Positions 6,488-12,790 of a stretch of 16,420 nucleotides of DNA are shown piece by piece. How positions within the stretch are numbered: position 1 is the first letter of the stretch; each line of letters opens with the position of its first letter. The DNA lies in the NCBI GenBank assembly GCA_900769145.1, contig CAAGFN010000005.1, positions 1-16,420 of the forward strand. The letters run 5' to 3'. The DNA is from Rikenellaceae bacterium (GTDB lineage Bacteria > Bacteroidota > Bacteroidia > Bacteroidales > UBA932). Below the pieces are notes generated by a model that was not told the origin of the DNA, searched no databases, and saw nothing but the letters and a program-made list of their open reading frames with translations. A program made the translations under genes and the position numbers.

Positions 6488-6495
6488 TATATTTG
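6488..6495 (+). promoter_or_regulatory. -7 promoter box TATATTTG of the second ATPase gene
   Basis: This is an exact TAnnTTTG match, 15 bases before the ATG at 6511. TTTG copies in the repeats lie 11 and 26 bases upstream of the box, neither at the usual ~19-21 spacing, so a deletion or duplication of repeat sequence would change the promoter geometry. The box overlaps an alternative TTG start at 6493, which is therefore rejected. Confidence 0.6.
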
Positions 6496-6510
6496 CAAAA
6501 AATAGTGACG

Positions 6511-7641
6511 ATGAATCCTTTTATAATAACGGGTGAATATATCTCCGCTGAATATTTTTGTGATCGTGAAATTGAAACGAGTACAATTGAAGCTAATGTA
6601 ATCAACGGCCGGAACACGGTACTTATCTCATCGAGAAGAATGGGAAAGACAGGACTGATATTCCATTTCCTTAGCCAGCCTGGCATCAATGCGGAATACA
6701 GGTCGTTCGTTATTGATCTATATTCTACTAATTCCCTTCAGGAGATGGTGATGATGCTGAGCCGTGAAATCATTAAAAAGGGCAAGACTAAGGGAGAGAA
6801 AGTTTTGGAGTCTTTCGTGGATGTGGTCAAGTCACTTAGGCCAGGTGTGAAGATGGATTCGGTGACGGGTCAGTTGGTCTTTGATTTGTCCTTGGGGGAA
6901 ATCAGTCATCCGGTAGAGTCTATGGAGGAAATATTCGAGTATCTTGAGGCTGCTCCGCAACCGTGCATTGTGGCTATAGATGAATTTCAACAGATTGCTG
7001 ACTATCCGGAGAAGAATACACTGGCTTTGCTTAGGACCTACGTGCAAAGATGCAGGAATACATCGTTCATATTTGCCGGCAGTAAAAGGCGTATGATGGA
7101 GAAATTGTTCAATTCTCCATCTGAACCGTTCTACCAGAGTTGTGTTCCTCTGTACCTTGAGGCTATTGACAAGAATACCTACTTCAAATTTGCAGAAGCT
7201 CTCTTTTACGACGCTGGACGCATATTGACGGAAGAATGTTTCGACGTATTGTACAGGACCTTTGACGGTCACACGTGGTATGTTCAAAGAATACTGAATG
7301 AAATGTATGCCTCCAATGAGTCTGTTCTGACGCCGAAGCATTTCCGTGATACGCTGGAATATGTTATAAAGCTTGGCGAGAAGGCTTTTGAAGAGCAGTT
7401 CAGAACGTATTCCAATTCTCAGAAACAGTTGTTGATTGCCGTAGCAAAAGAAGGGAAGGTTGGTGCGATTACATCCATGGCTTTTGTCAGGAAACATGCC
7501 CTGAAGAGCCCAAGTACTGTCCAAAGTGCGGCCAGACAACTTTATGAGACTGAAGTCATAACCCGTGAAAAAGATTGTTACTACATCAGCAATCGCCTGT
7601 TCTCAATGTGGATTCGTGATAATTATTGTGCGATTCCTTGA
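6511..7641 (+). CDS. ATPase_2-family ATP-binding protein
   Basis: The 376-residue product has P-loop SSRRMGKT (residues 40-47), Walker B IVAIDE (153-158) and sensor-like FAGSKRR (188-194). The C-terminal region (about 300-370) looks like a winged helix, with a TSMAFVRKHALKSPSTVQS segment (321-339) and a short wing. This is the archaeal-type ATPase_2 group, related in architecture to the minus-strand ATPase at the left of the window but with different sequence and without the C-terminal nuclease-like domain. No transmembrane segment is seen. Start at 6511 is set by the promoter box. The gene stands alone, after the cytochrome operon terminator and before a convergent intergenic region. Its role is unknown; members are common in Bacteroidota genomes in variable numbers. 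Confidence 0.85.
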   Translation: MNPFIITGEYISAEYFCDREIETSTIEANVINGRNTVLISSRRMGKTGLIFHFLSQPGINAEYRSFVIDLYSTNSLQEMVMMLSREIIKKGKTKGEKVLESFVDVVKSLRPGVKMDSVTGQLVFDLSLGEISHPVESMEEIFEYLEAAPQPCIVAIDEFQQIADYPEKNTLALLRTYVQRCRNTSFIFAGSKRRMMEKLFNSPSEPFYQSCVPLYLEAIDKNTYFKFAEALFYDAGRILTEECFDVLYRTFDGHTWYVQRILNEMYASNESVLTPKHFRDTLEYVIKLGEKAFEEQFRTYSNSQKQLLIAVAKEGKVGAITSMAFVRKHALKSPSTVQSAARQLYETEVITREKDCYYISNRLFSMWIRDNYCAIP

Positions 7642-7705
7642 CTGCCGTGATGACTTGATGCATAATCCCGTGGGATATAGATAAGACCTCTGTAAATGAA
7701 AACTA

Positions 7706-7852
7706 GTGAACGCCCACCTGCCCCACAGTGCCTTCTGGCGCTACCTCCTGTTTATTGGCACCCTTGGAAAGGCTTCAGTGAACAAGCTGTGCCACTACAA
7801 TACCCTGTGGACATACCCCTTGCTCACTGAAATCATTTTACGGATTCCTTAG
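7706..7852 (+). pseudogene. Possible gene remnant, 48 codons, unrecognised
   Basis: In the 226-bp gap between convergent genes, a plus-strand frame from GTG at 7706 to TAG at 7852 reads like the end of a real protein, with segments such as SAFWRYLLFIGTLGKA and YNTLWTYPLLTEIILRIP. It has no promoter or plausible full-length start. It could be the 3' remnant of a lost gene or mobile element, or chance. The coding look is also compromised by the inverted repeat at 7774-7831. I do not recognise a family. Confidence 0.2.
7774..7831. terminator. Inverted repeat between convergent genes, possible bidirectional terminator
   Basis: TTCAGTGAACAAG (7774-7786) and CTTGCTCACTGAA (7819-7831) are inverted with 12 of 13 positions matched; the odd pair is G-U on the minus strand. 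A CCAC/GTGG pair (7792-7795 and 7807-7810) nests inside. It lies between the converging ATPase (+) and barrel (-) genes. T-runs next to the arms are weak (CATTTTA on the plus side), so a terminator role is only possible. Confidence 0.4.
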
Positions 7853-7867
7853 ATAGGAATGCGATTG

Positions 7868-8455
7868 TCAGAACTCCACGCCGACACTGCCGCCTAGGAT
7901 GCAATTGAAAAAGTATCCAACCCTTACGGAAGGCTGGATAGTCAGGCCCACTTTTCTGTTTAGCATAATTCTTAATCCGGGGCCGCCTCCGATGTATAGG
8001 TAAATGCCTGAACTCTCGAAATATTCCAAACCCACTCTTGCGAAAAAGAATGGTGTTACTTTCCCCCGGAGGATGTATGCTCTAACATCTGTGGTGAAGA
8101 TAAATACCCCACCATCGCTATACCAACTACTTGCCCAGTCGCTATAATCATAATAATGATCATAGCTATGATATCCACCACCAATCAACCCGCCAAGATA
8201 GAAATAAGGATTGAACTGATACCCGCATCCGACCAATGCGTTGAATTCGAATCCGGATACACACGTATCTAAATTCCCCATCGCTCCTGCCTCTCCAGTA
8301 ATCTTGAACCCTCTATCCGTTCCTCCGACATACCCTCCGCCTCTTCTTGAACCGTAAGTGTTGCCGAGATCAGTCTTTCCCCATTGTGCATAGCCGTCGA
8401 TTGAAAGTGACAGCGAGGCGGCCACCAGGGCCGCAATCATTAATAATCTTTTCAT
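7868..8455 (-). CDS. Small outer-membrane beta-barrel protein
   Basis: The 195-residue product begins with a typical signal peptide (MKRLLMIAALVAASLSL), with likely cleavage after GYA at residue 23. The mature part is rich in Gly, Tyr and Phe with alternating strands (FNALVGCGYQF, FYLGGLIGGGY, VFIFTTDVRAYIL, TPFFFARVGLEYF, IYLYIGGGPGLRI, LTIQPSVRVGYFF) and ends in VGVEF. The terminal phenylalanine is the usual C-terminal signal of outer-membrane barrels, and about eight strands fit an OmpA/OmpW-sized barrel. The ATG lies 12 bp after the lipoprotein stop and is preceded by GGAAGAGG, a purine-rich Shine-Dalgarno-like stretch that is rare in this phylum. It is the second gene of a two-gene envelope operon. 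The specific function is unknown. Confidence 0.8.
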   Translation of the reverse strand: MKRLLMIAALVAASLSLSIDGYAQWGKTDLGNTYGSRRGGGYVGGTDRGFKITGEAGAMGNLDTCVSGFEFNALVGCGYQFNPYFYLGGLIGGGYHSYDHYYDYSDWASSWYSDGGVFIFTTDVRAYILRGKVTPFFFARVGLEYFESSGIYLYIGGGPGLRIMLNRKVGLTIQPSVRVGYFFNCILGGSVGVEF

Positions 8456-8467
8456 ATCCCTCTTCCA

Positions 8468-9475
8468 TTATAGTTCAAACCTCATTCTCCATATATTGAA
8501 TGCGTCATTCTCATTGGCCCTGGAGGATACAAAATAGATGTATTTCCCGTCAGGCGACCATACAGGGCTGCAGTCATCCGCCGGGTGATATGTCAGCTGG
8601 ATGAAGCCTGTGCCGTCAATCCTTACTACAAAGATGTCAAGATTGTTCTTGTGGGATATGGAAGACTTGCTGTTGCCCTGGCAGAGAATCCATTTCCCGT
8701 CAGGTGAGACCCTCGGGCTGGTGAAGCCCCTGTTCTTGTCTGTGAGAATCAATGTCTCCTGGCCTTTCTCATAATTGACGTGCCACAGCTCGCTCGTGCC
8801 GAAGCTTGAGTTGCGGACACAGATGAACTCGTCGCAACCTTCTCCTATAGGGCAGGGATTATAACCACGGCAGCATGATGTCAATGCCCCGTTCCTCAGG
8901 TCGTATGACCACACGAAGGCTCCGGATTTGTCAATGCGGGTGAAATAGATCTTGTTCCCGTCATTGGACAGAACAGGGTTGCTGTCGGTGTTGTTGCTTG
9001 TGAGCTGTCTCATTATGCTGCCAACGTGTGCATCGGTGGAAGAAATCTGGACACGTTTATAATCTGCCACATCACCGAAATAGAGATTCCCGTCGTGGCC
9101 CCAGGAAAAGTCACCGACATTGCGGAATGTCCTCTGGGTGGCAGAGCCCTGGGTCCCCGACTTCCGCACCATCACATTCCACTGTCCGTTGATGATGGAA
9201 AGATAGGCTAGTTCAAGTCCGTTCGGGGATATGTCCAGAACCCTGTCGGTACCCCATCTGAATTGGGATGTTGCACATATTCCTTCATTCGGGAATGTCT
9301 GGCTGCTGTTGCTGATAGATTTGTTTCCGGCAATGGTCATCGAGGTCTCGTCCGTGATTTTTATAAGGTTGAGTCCGCTTTCCTCCGGGGAGAAACTGGC
9401 CATGAATTTTGTCGTGCCGCAGGATGCGCACACCAATGGCATTGCCACTGCAATTAAAATAAAGCCTCTTTTCAT
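8468..9475 (-). CDS. PD40/TolB-like beta-propeller lipoprotein
   Basis: The product is 335 residues from the ATG at 9475. The N-terminus MKRGFILIAVAMPLVCASCG is a lipoprotein signal, with C19 the probable lipidated cysteine (C16 is possible). At least five PD40-type blades are marked by ISPNG (82-86), SWGHDG (124-129), LSNDG (169-173), VSPDG (256-260) and WSPDG (306-310), each followed by an aromatic strand such as KYIYFVSS. This is the propeller seen in TolB and related periplasmic proteins, which bind peptides or other proteins. No TolB N-terminal domain is visible. A frame extending to 9634 is open but lacks signal-peptide logic, so the ATG at 9475 is chosen. It is probably co-transcribed with the barrel gene and may be its periplasmic partner. 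No clear -7 box is seen upstream. Confidence 0.82.
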   Translation of the reverse strand: MKRGFILIAVAMPLVCASCGTTKFMASFSPEESGLNLIKITDETSMTIAGNKSISNSSQTFPNEGICATSQFRWGTDRVLDISPNGLELAYLSIINGQWNVMVRKSGTQGSATQRTFRNVGDFSWGHDGNLYFGDVADYKRVQISSTDAHVGSIMRQLTSNNTDSNPVLSNDGNKIYFTRIDKSGAFVWSYDLRNGALTSCCRGYNPCPIGEGCDEFICVRNSSFGTSELWHVNYEKGQETLILTDKNRGFTSPRVSPDGKWILCQGNSKSSISHKNNLDIFVVRIDGTGFIQLTYHPADDCSPVWSPDGKYIYFVSSRANENDAFNIWRMRFEL

Positions 9476-9805
9476 ATATCGAGATAGAGAACGGCCGGGC
9501 CCCTGCGGCACCAATCTGTAAAAAGAAAGCGTGGAGCCTGTTTCGAATGCCTTCAAGAAGGTTGTGGCAAACCCAAACGCAGGCAAACGTCCCAATACCC
9601 CACACTTGACCGATATGGAAATCCGGGGATACATCTATCCCCAGACCATAATCATATCAAGAATGAGTGTTGTCCGTCAGTCCTTGCGTTTTGAAAATTG
9701 CCACATTTTCTTGAAAGGACAGTGCGAAAACACTTTCTGTATATGCTGCACACGCAGCATCCGCAAATTATCAGAATTCCCGGCACCCCTGCCGATAATT
9801 TTGCA
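9476..9805. other. Intergenic region with two hairpins, no convincing gene
   Basis: A plus-strand frame spans 9531-9911 but has no recognisable protein character. Two symmetric elements are visible: ATGCTGC/GCAGCAT (9743-9749 and 9754-9760, 4-nt loop), and AAATTATC/GATAATTT (9765-9772 and 9794-9801) enclosing CGGCA-CCCC-TGCCG (9781-9794). The second ends five bases before the -7 box at 9806, where it could be an operator or the end of an upstream structured transcript. The GC-rich stretch near 9493-9510 next to the lipoprotein gene shows no promoter I can call. Confidence 0.5.
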
Positions 9806-9813
9806 TATATTTG
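9806..9813 (+). promoter_or_regulatory. -7 promoter box TATATTTG ahead of the 9821 leader frame and AlbA_2 gene
   Basis: This is an exact TAnnTTTG match. Only TAAAACC separates it from an ATG at 9821, so a transcript from this box would be almost leaderless for that frame. The AlbA_2 start at 9930 would then have a leader of about 110 bases. Confidence 0.5.
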
Positions 9814-9843
9814 TAAAACCATGGCATTCCGGAAATATGGCAC
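9809..9843 (+). repeat. 35-bp leader repeat, copy A
   Basis: This copy spans from inside the -7 box through the ATG at 9821 to codon 8. It matches 11380-11414 at 31 of 35 positions without gaps, and all four differences are transitions. Both copies encode M-A/T-FRKY. A shorter related string, TAAAACCAT(CAT)GACATT, precedes the HD gene at 12123-12140. Confidence 0.75.
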
Positions 9844-9967
9844 TGCTCGGAATCAAGTTGCTCAATCCAGCTACTGCGGGATTACCGTACTTGATGGCTT
9901 TGAGTGGATAATCGTTATAATAATGAGATATGACGTACGAGGAATTGGAGATATTGATAAAGAATGA
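9821..9967 (+). pseudogene. 48-codon frame resembling a duplicated 5' end of the nuclease-like gene
   Basis: The frame starts MAFRKYGTARNQVAQ, while the gene at 11392 starts MTFRKYDTCFFERYA. Similarity ends after about eight codons and the rest is unrecognised. It overlaps the AlbA_2 start at 9930 in another frame. It may be the orphaned first codons of a disrupted or duplicated gene, or a leader peptide affecting translation of the AlbA_2 gene. Confidence 0.35.
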
Positions 9968-11372
9968 CGAGCACCGGCAATTGGAGTTGAAGAAAACTAC
10001 GGGCGAGTTGAAAGGCGGTATGCATTCGGCTTGTGCCTTTCTGAATACCGAGGGCGGATGGCTTATCTTCGGGGTTGCTCCCTCGTCTTTGAAAATCCTT
10101 GGTCAGGAGGTGACGGACAGTACTCAGCGTGAGATTGCACAGGCTTTGAGATATCTGGAGCCACAAGTGGACGTGCGTGTGGAGTATGTCGATATTCCCG
10201 ACCGTCCCAACCAGAAAGTGATAGCCATGCACTTCGACTCGTGGTTGTGGGGGAACATACCTTATACCTATCATGGATGTCCATATTATCGGGTGGAAAG
10301 CACGACAAAGGAAATGCCCCGTGATATGTTTGACCTGCGCCTGCGCCAAAGCAAGCCGGATTTCTTCGCATGGGAGCGCCAGCCTTCCGATTTCAAGAGT
10401 ATTGACTCGCTAGACGAGAGCTTGATTCGTGGCGTGGTACGCCTCGGTGTGGAACGTGGACGTATGCCGGAGTCCGCCATGACCGAACCCGTCAAGGACA
10501 TTCTGGGCAAATGGAAACTGCTCGACGGCGACAACCTTCTTAATGCAGCTACAGCTTTGTTCACAAAAGAGATAGGTATGTACCTGCAACTCTCCATCAG
10601 TATGGCTCGTTTCCGTGGTACGGACAAGAACGAGTTTATTGACTCCCAACAAGCAGATGGCAATATTTTCGTGCTACTCAACGAGGCGATGAACTTCTTC
10701 CGCAAGCATCTCAGTATGCACGGCAAGGTGGTCGGTCTGATTCGTGATGAGTGGATGGAAGTGCCCGCCGAGGCGTTGCGCGAGAGCCTCCTCAACAGCC
10801 TATGCCACCGCGAGTGGGGTCGTTATAGTCTTCCTGTCTATTTGGCCATTTACGACGACCGTATTGAGATTACCAATCCAGGTCATCTCGTGCCTCCCCT
10901 CACGGCTGAAAACATCATTCAGCCGCATAGTTCCAATCCTCACAACAAGCTCATAGCCAATGTGCTATATAGTACTTCATATATCGAGAAATGGGGCTCA
11001 GGTGTGAAGCGTATCACCGATGCCTGTGCCTACCGTAATGTTGAGACACCCATTTGGACAACGGACGGCTATTTCGTTACGGTGACATTCAAAAGACCGG
11101 ATTATAAGGCGGATGTCCCAATAGATGTTAATAAAGATGATACAAATGATTGCATAAAGGAACTATCTGATAGACAAATAGATATACTACGTATAATAGC
11201 TGAAGATTGCACAATAACATCCCAAAAGATTGCACAAAAGATTGCACAAAAGGGAAGTGTCAGTCAGCGAACAATTATGTATGACCTCGCAGACCTTCAG
11301 GCAAAGGGCATCATTGCTCGTGAGGGTGGTCGTAAAATTGGGCGTTGGATAATCCTGAGGTCTATAGGGTAA
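9930..11372 (+). CDS. AlbA_2 / HATPase_c_4 / winged-helix ATP-binding protein
   Basis: The 480-residue product has the AlbA_2 (Schlafen AlbA-like) domain at about 14-130, with RQLELKKTTGEL and ACAFLNTEGGWLIFGV (34-49). The HATPase_c_4 region is at about 275-390, with EALRESLLNSLCHREW (281-296), DDRIEITNPG (309-318) and EKWGSGVKRI (353-362). A C-terminal winged helix covers about 412-475. Proteins of this layout, often called RecG-like or transcriptional regulators, are frequent in accessory regions; AlbA_2 domains are linked to nucleic-acid binding or cleavage. A 12-bp tandem duplication adds four residues to the C-terminal HTH. The segment 11100-11260 is more AT-rich than the surroundings. 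The ATG at 9930 lies about 110 bp downstream of a promoter box. The nuclease-like gene follows 19 bp later. Function is unproven. Confidence 0.88.
   Translation: MTYEELEILIKNDEHRQLELKKTTGELKGGMHSACAFLNTEGGWLIFGVAPSSLKILGQEVTDSTQREIAQALRYLEPQVDVRVEYVDIPDRPNQKVIAMHFDSWLWGNIPYTYHGCPYYRVESTTKEMPRDMFDLRLRQSKPDFFAWERQPSDFKSIDSLDESLIRGVVRLGVERGRMPESAMTEPVKDILGKWKLLDGDNLLNAATALFTKEIGMYLQLSISMARFRGTDKNEFIDSQQADGNIFVLLNEAMNFFRKHLSMHGKVVGLIRDEWMEVPAEALRESLLNSLCHREWGRYSLPVYLAIYDDRIEITNPGHLVPPLTAENIIQPHSSNPHNKLIANVLYSTSYIEKWGSGVKRITDACAYRNVETPIWTTDGYFVTVTFKRPDYKADVPIDVNKDDTNDCIKELSDRQIDILRIIAEDCTITSQKIAQKIAQKGSVSQRTIMYDLADLQAKGIIAREGGRKIGRWIILRSIG
11224..11252 (+). repeat. 12-bp tandem repeat inside the AlbA_2 gene
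   Basis: AAAAGATTGCAC occurs twice head to tail (11224-11235 and 11236-11247), followed by a partial AAAAG. A related AGATTGCACA lies at 11204-11213. The repeat encodes QKIAQKIAQK in the first helix of the C-terminal HTH, where related HTHs have one such turn. It is in frame, so copy changes would alter the protein without breaking it. Confidence 0.85.
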
Positions 11373-11379
11373 TGCTTTA

Positions 11380-11414
11380 ATTTGTAAAACCATGACATTC
11401 CGGAAATACGATAC
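11380..11414 (+). repeat. 35-bp leader repeat, copy B
   Basis: This copy matches 9809-9843 at 31 of 35 positions. Its upstream box reads TTAATTTG (11377-11384), one base from TAnnTTTG, again followed directly by TAAAACC and the ATG at 11392. It lies partly in the 19 bp between the AlbA_2 stop and this start. Confidence 0.75.
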
Positions 11415-12087
11415 CTGCTTTTTCGAGCGATATGCTATGCTTCAGTTGCGACAGCTGCTGGGGCATAAGTTCGACGGTCTGGTCAATCGGGACAGGCCGG
11501 ACCTGCAGACTGGGGACGGGGCTACGCTCGGCATTGAGGTTACCAGGGCGATGGAGGGAGGACGGCAGGCTGCATTGAAAATGCTCAAGGACATCTCGGG
11601 CATCTCGGCTGTGCCCGGGGAGTCCCAGGCTGACATTGACGCAATGCAGGCCAGCGGATACGGTTACGGACTTCGGGAAGGCGGATTTATCGGCGGACTG
11701 GAGTTGGACTACTGGATGGGCGCACGGCCGATGAAGGAAATCATTGCCAGCAAGGTGGGCAAGGTCTCATCCGGCTTCTACGGGGAGTTCGGCGAATTCG
11801 GCCTCTTCGTTTTCTCCAATGACCCGGTGACCCTGCCCAATGCGTTCGCCGCTGTCCAGTACACATTGTCCATCCAGCGTACCCTCGACGTGAAATATGC
11901 CAGGCTCTACATTTCCGCTGTGTCGGATTTCTATGCCTGCAACCTTGAGGATGACATTTCGCCGGAGTTCAGGATAACGCCTTATAGCGTCGACGAGCAG
12001 CAGCGTAGAGCATTCTTCCTCTCCGCATTGGATTACAGGTCAGGGGCGGAATCTCCCGACTCCGCGCAAGCACTGCGCTTGAAATGA
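11392..12087 (+). CDS. Uncharacterised protein with PD-(D/E)xT nuclease-like motif
   Basis: I do not recognise a named family for this 231-residue protein. The N-terminal part reads FFERYAMLQLRQLLGHKFDG (residues 10-29), then NRDRPDLQTGDGATLGIEVTRAM (in pieces: PD at 36-37, E49-V50-T51). The PD-X11-ExT spacing, with hydrophobic strands around it, resembles a PD-(D/E)xK nuclease core with Thr in place of the usual Lys. A second part has FGLFVFSND (136-144) and YARLYISAVSDFY (169-181), compatible with further core strands. No signal peptide or membrane segment is present. It lies 19 bp after the AlbA_2 gene and 45 bp before the HD gene, so the three may be co-expressed. Its 5' end is repeated at 9809-9843. 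Nuclease activity is inference. Confidence 0.7.
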   Translation: MTFRKYDTCFFERYAMLQLRQLLGHKFDGLVNRDRPDLQTGDGATLGIEVTRAMEGGRQAALKMLKDISGISAVPGESQADIDAMQASGYGYGLREGGFIGGLELDYWMGARPMKEIIASKVGKVSSGFYGEFGEFGLFVFSNDPVTLPNAFAAVQYTLSIQRTLDVKYARLYISAVSDFYACNLEDDISPEFRITPYSVDEQQRRAFFLSALDYRSGAESPDSAQALRLK

Positions 12088-12132
12088 CAATATACCCTGG
12101 CAATATTAGTATGAAATTCGGGTAAAACCATC

Positions 12133-12738
12133 ATGACATTAAGACAATACATTGAAACAGAGATAATTCCGCAATACGACAATTTCGATGCGGCGCACAG
12201 GCGGGACCATGTGCAATACGTCATTGCCCAGAGCCTGAAACTGGCGGAACACTATGACGTTGACAGGGATATGGTCTATACTGCGGCCGCCTATCATGAT
12301 ACCGGACTCGCCGTGGACCGGAAGACCCACCATCTGGAGTCTGGCAGAATAATGCGTGCCGACCAGAGCCTGAGGCAATGGTTCAATGAGGATCAGATTG
12401 AGACAATGGCGCAGGCCGTCGAAGACCACAGGGCATCGAGCGACCACGAACCGCGCAGCATCTACGGCAAGATTGTGGCCGAGGCGGACAGGCAGATTGA
12501 TACGGAGACTATCATCCGCAGGACGGTCCAATACGGGCTTTCCCACTATCCCGAACTGGACAGGGAGGGCCACTGGCAGAGGATGCTCGACCATCTCAAT
12601 GAGAAATACGCTGAGGGCGGATATCTCAAACTCTGGATACCCGAGTCGGACAATGCCGTTAAACTAAAAGAGTTGCACAGGATAATCAAAGACCGGGAGT
12701 ATCTGAAATCCCTGTTTGACAAGTTCTATGACGCATAG
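12133..12738 (+). CDS. HD-domain phosphohydrolase
   Basis: The 201-residue protein has an HD-domain pattern: H22 and H26 in AAHRRDHV, the H55-D56 pair in AAAYHDTG (51-58), H66/H67 with E69, H99, H105 and D119 in AEADRQID. These can supply the metal ligands of an HD phosphohydrolase, which hydrolyses nucleotides or other phosphate esters. The substrate is not evident, and the protein is too short for the RelA/SpoT or cyclic-di-GMP HD-GYP types. Starting at the ATG at 12133, it is preceded by GGTAAAACCATC, related to the leaders of the two repeats upstream. It lies 45 bp after the nuclease-like gene; uvrA follows from its own promoter. Confidence 0.82.
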   Translation: MTLRQYIETEIIPQYDNFDAAHRRDHVQYVIAQSLKLAEHYDVDRDMVYTAAAYHDTGLAVDRKTHHLESGRIMRADQSLRQWFNEDQIETMAQAVEDHRASSDHEPRSIYGKIVAEADRQIDTETIIRRTVQYGLSHYPELDREGHWQRMLDHLNEKYAEGGYLKLWIPESDNAVKLKELHRIIKDREYLKSLFDKFYDA

Positions 12739-12758
12739 CATTTTCCACGGATATTTTG

Positions 12759-12766
12759 TAAATTTG
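12759..12766 (+). promoter_or_regulatory. -7 promoter box TAAATTTG of uvrA
   Basis: This is an exact TAnnTTTG match, 24 bases before the uvrA ATG at 12791. The TTTTCC at 12741-12746 is a possible weak upstream element. It should also drive the overlapping nucleoside kinase gene. No SOS-box-like palindrome is seen. Confidence 0.55.
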
Positions 12767-12790
12767 TGAATTACCCGTAGGGAATTGACT

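Noticed and set aside
9476..9634. Longer start of the PD40 lipoprotein at 9634
   Set aside because: It would bury the lipoprotein signal peptide 53 residues inside the protein.
9531..9911. Plus-strand 126-codon frame upstream of the AlbA_2 gene
   Set aside because: Composition is irregular with no family resemblance, and it overlaps the lipoprotein upstream region, hairpins and a promoter.
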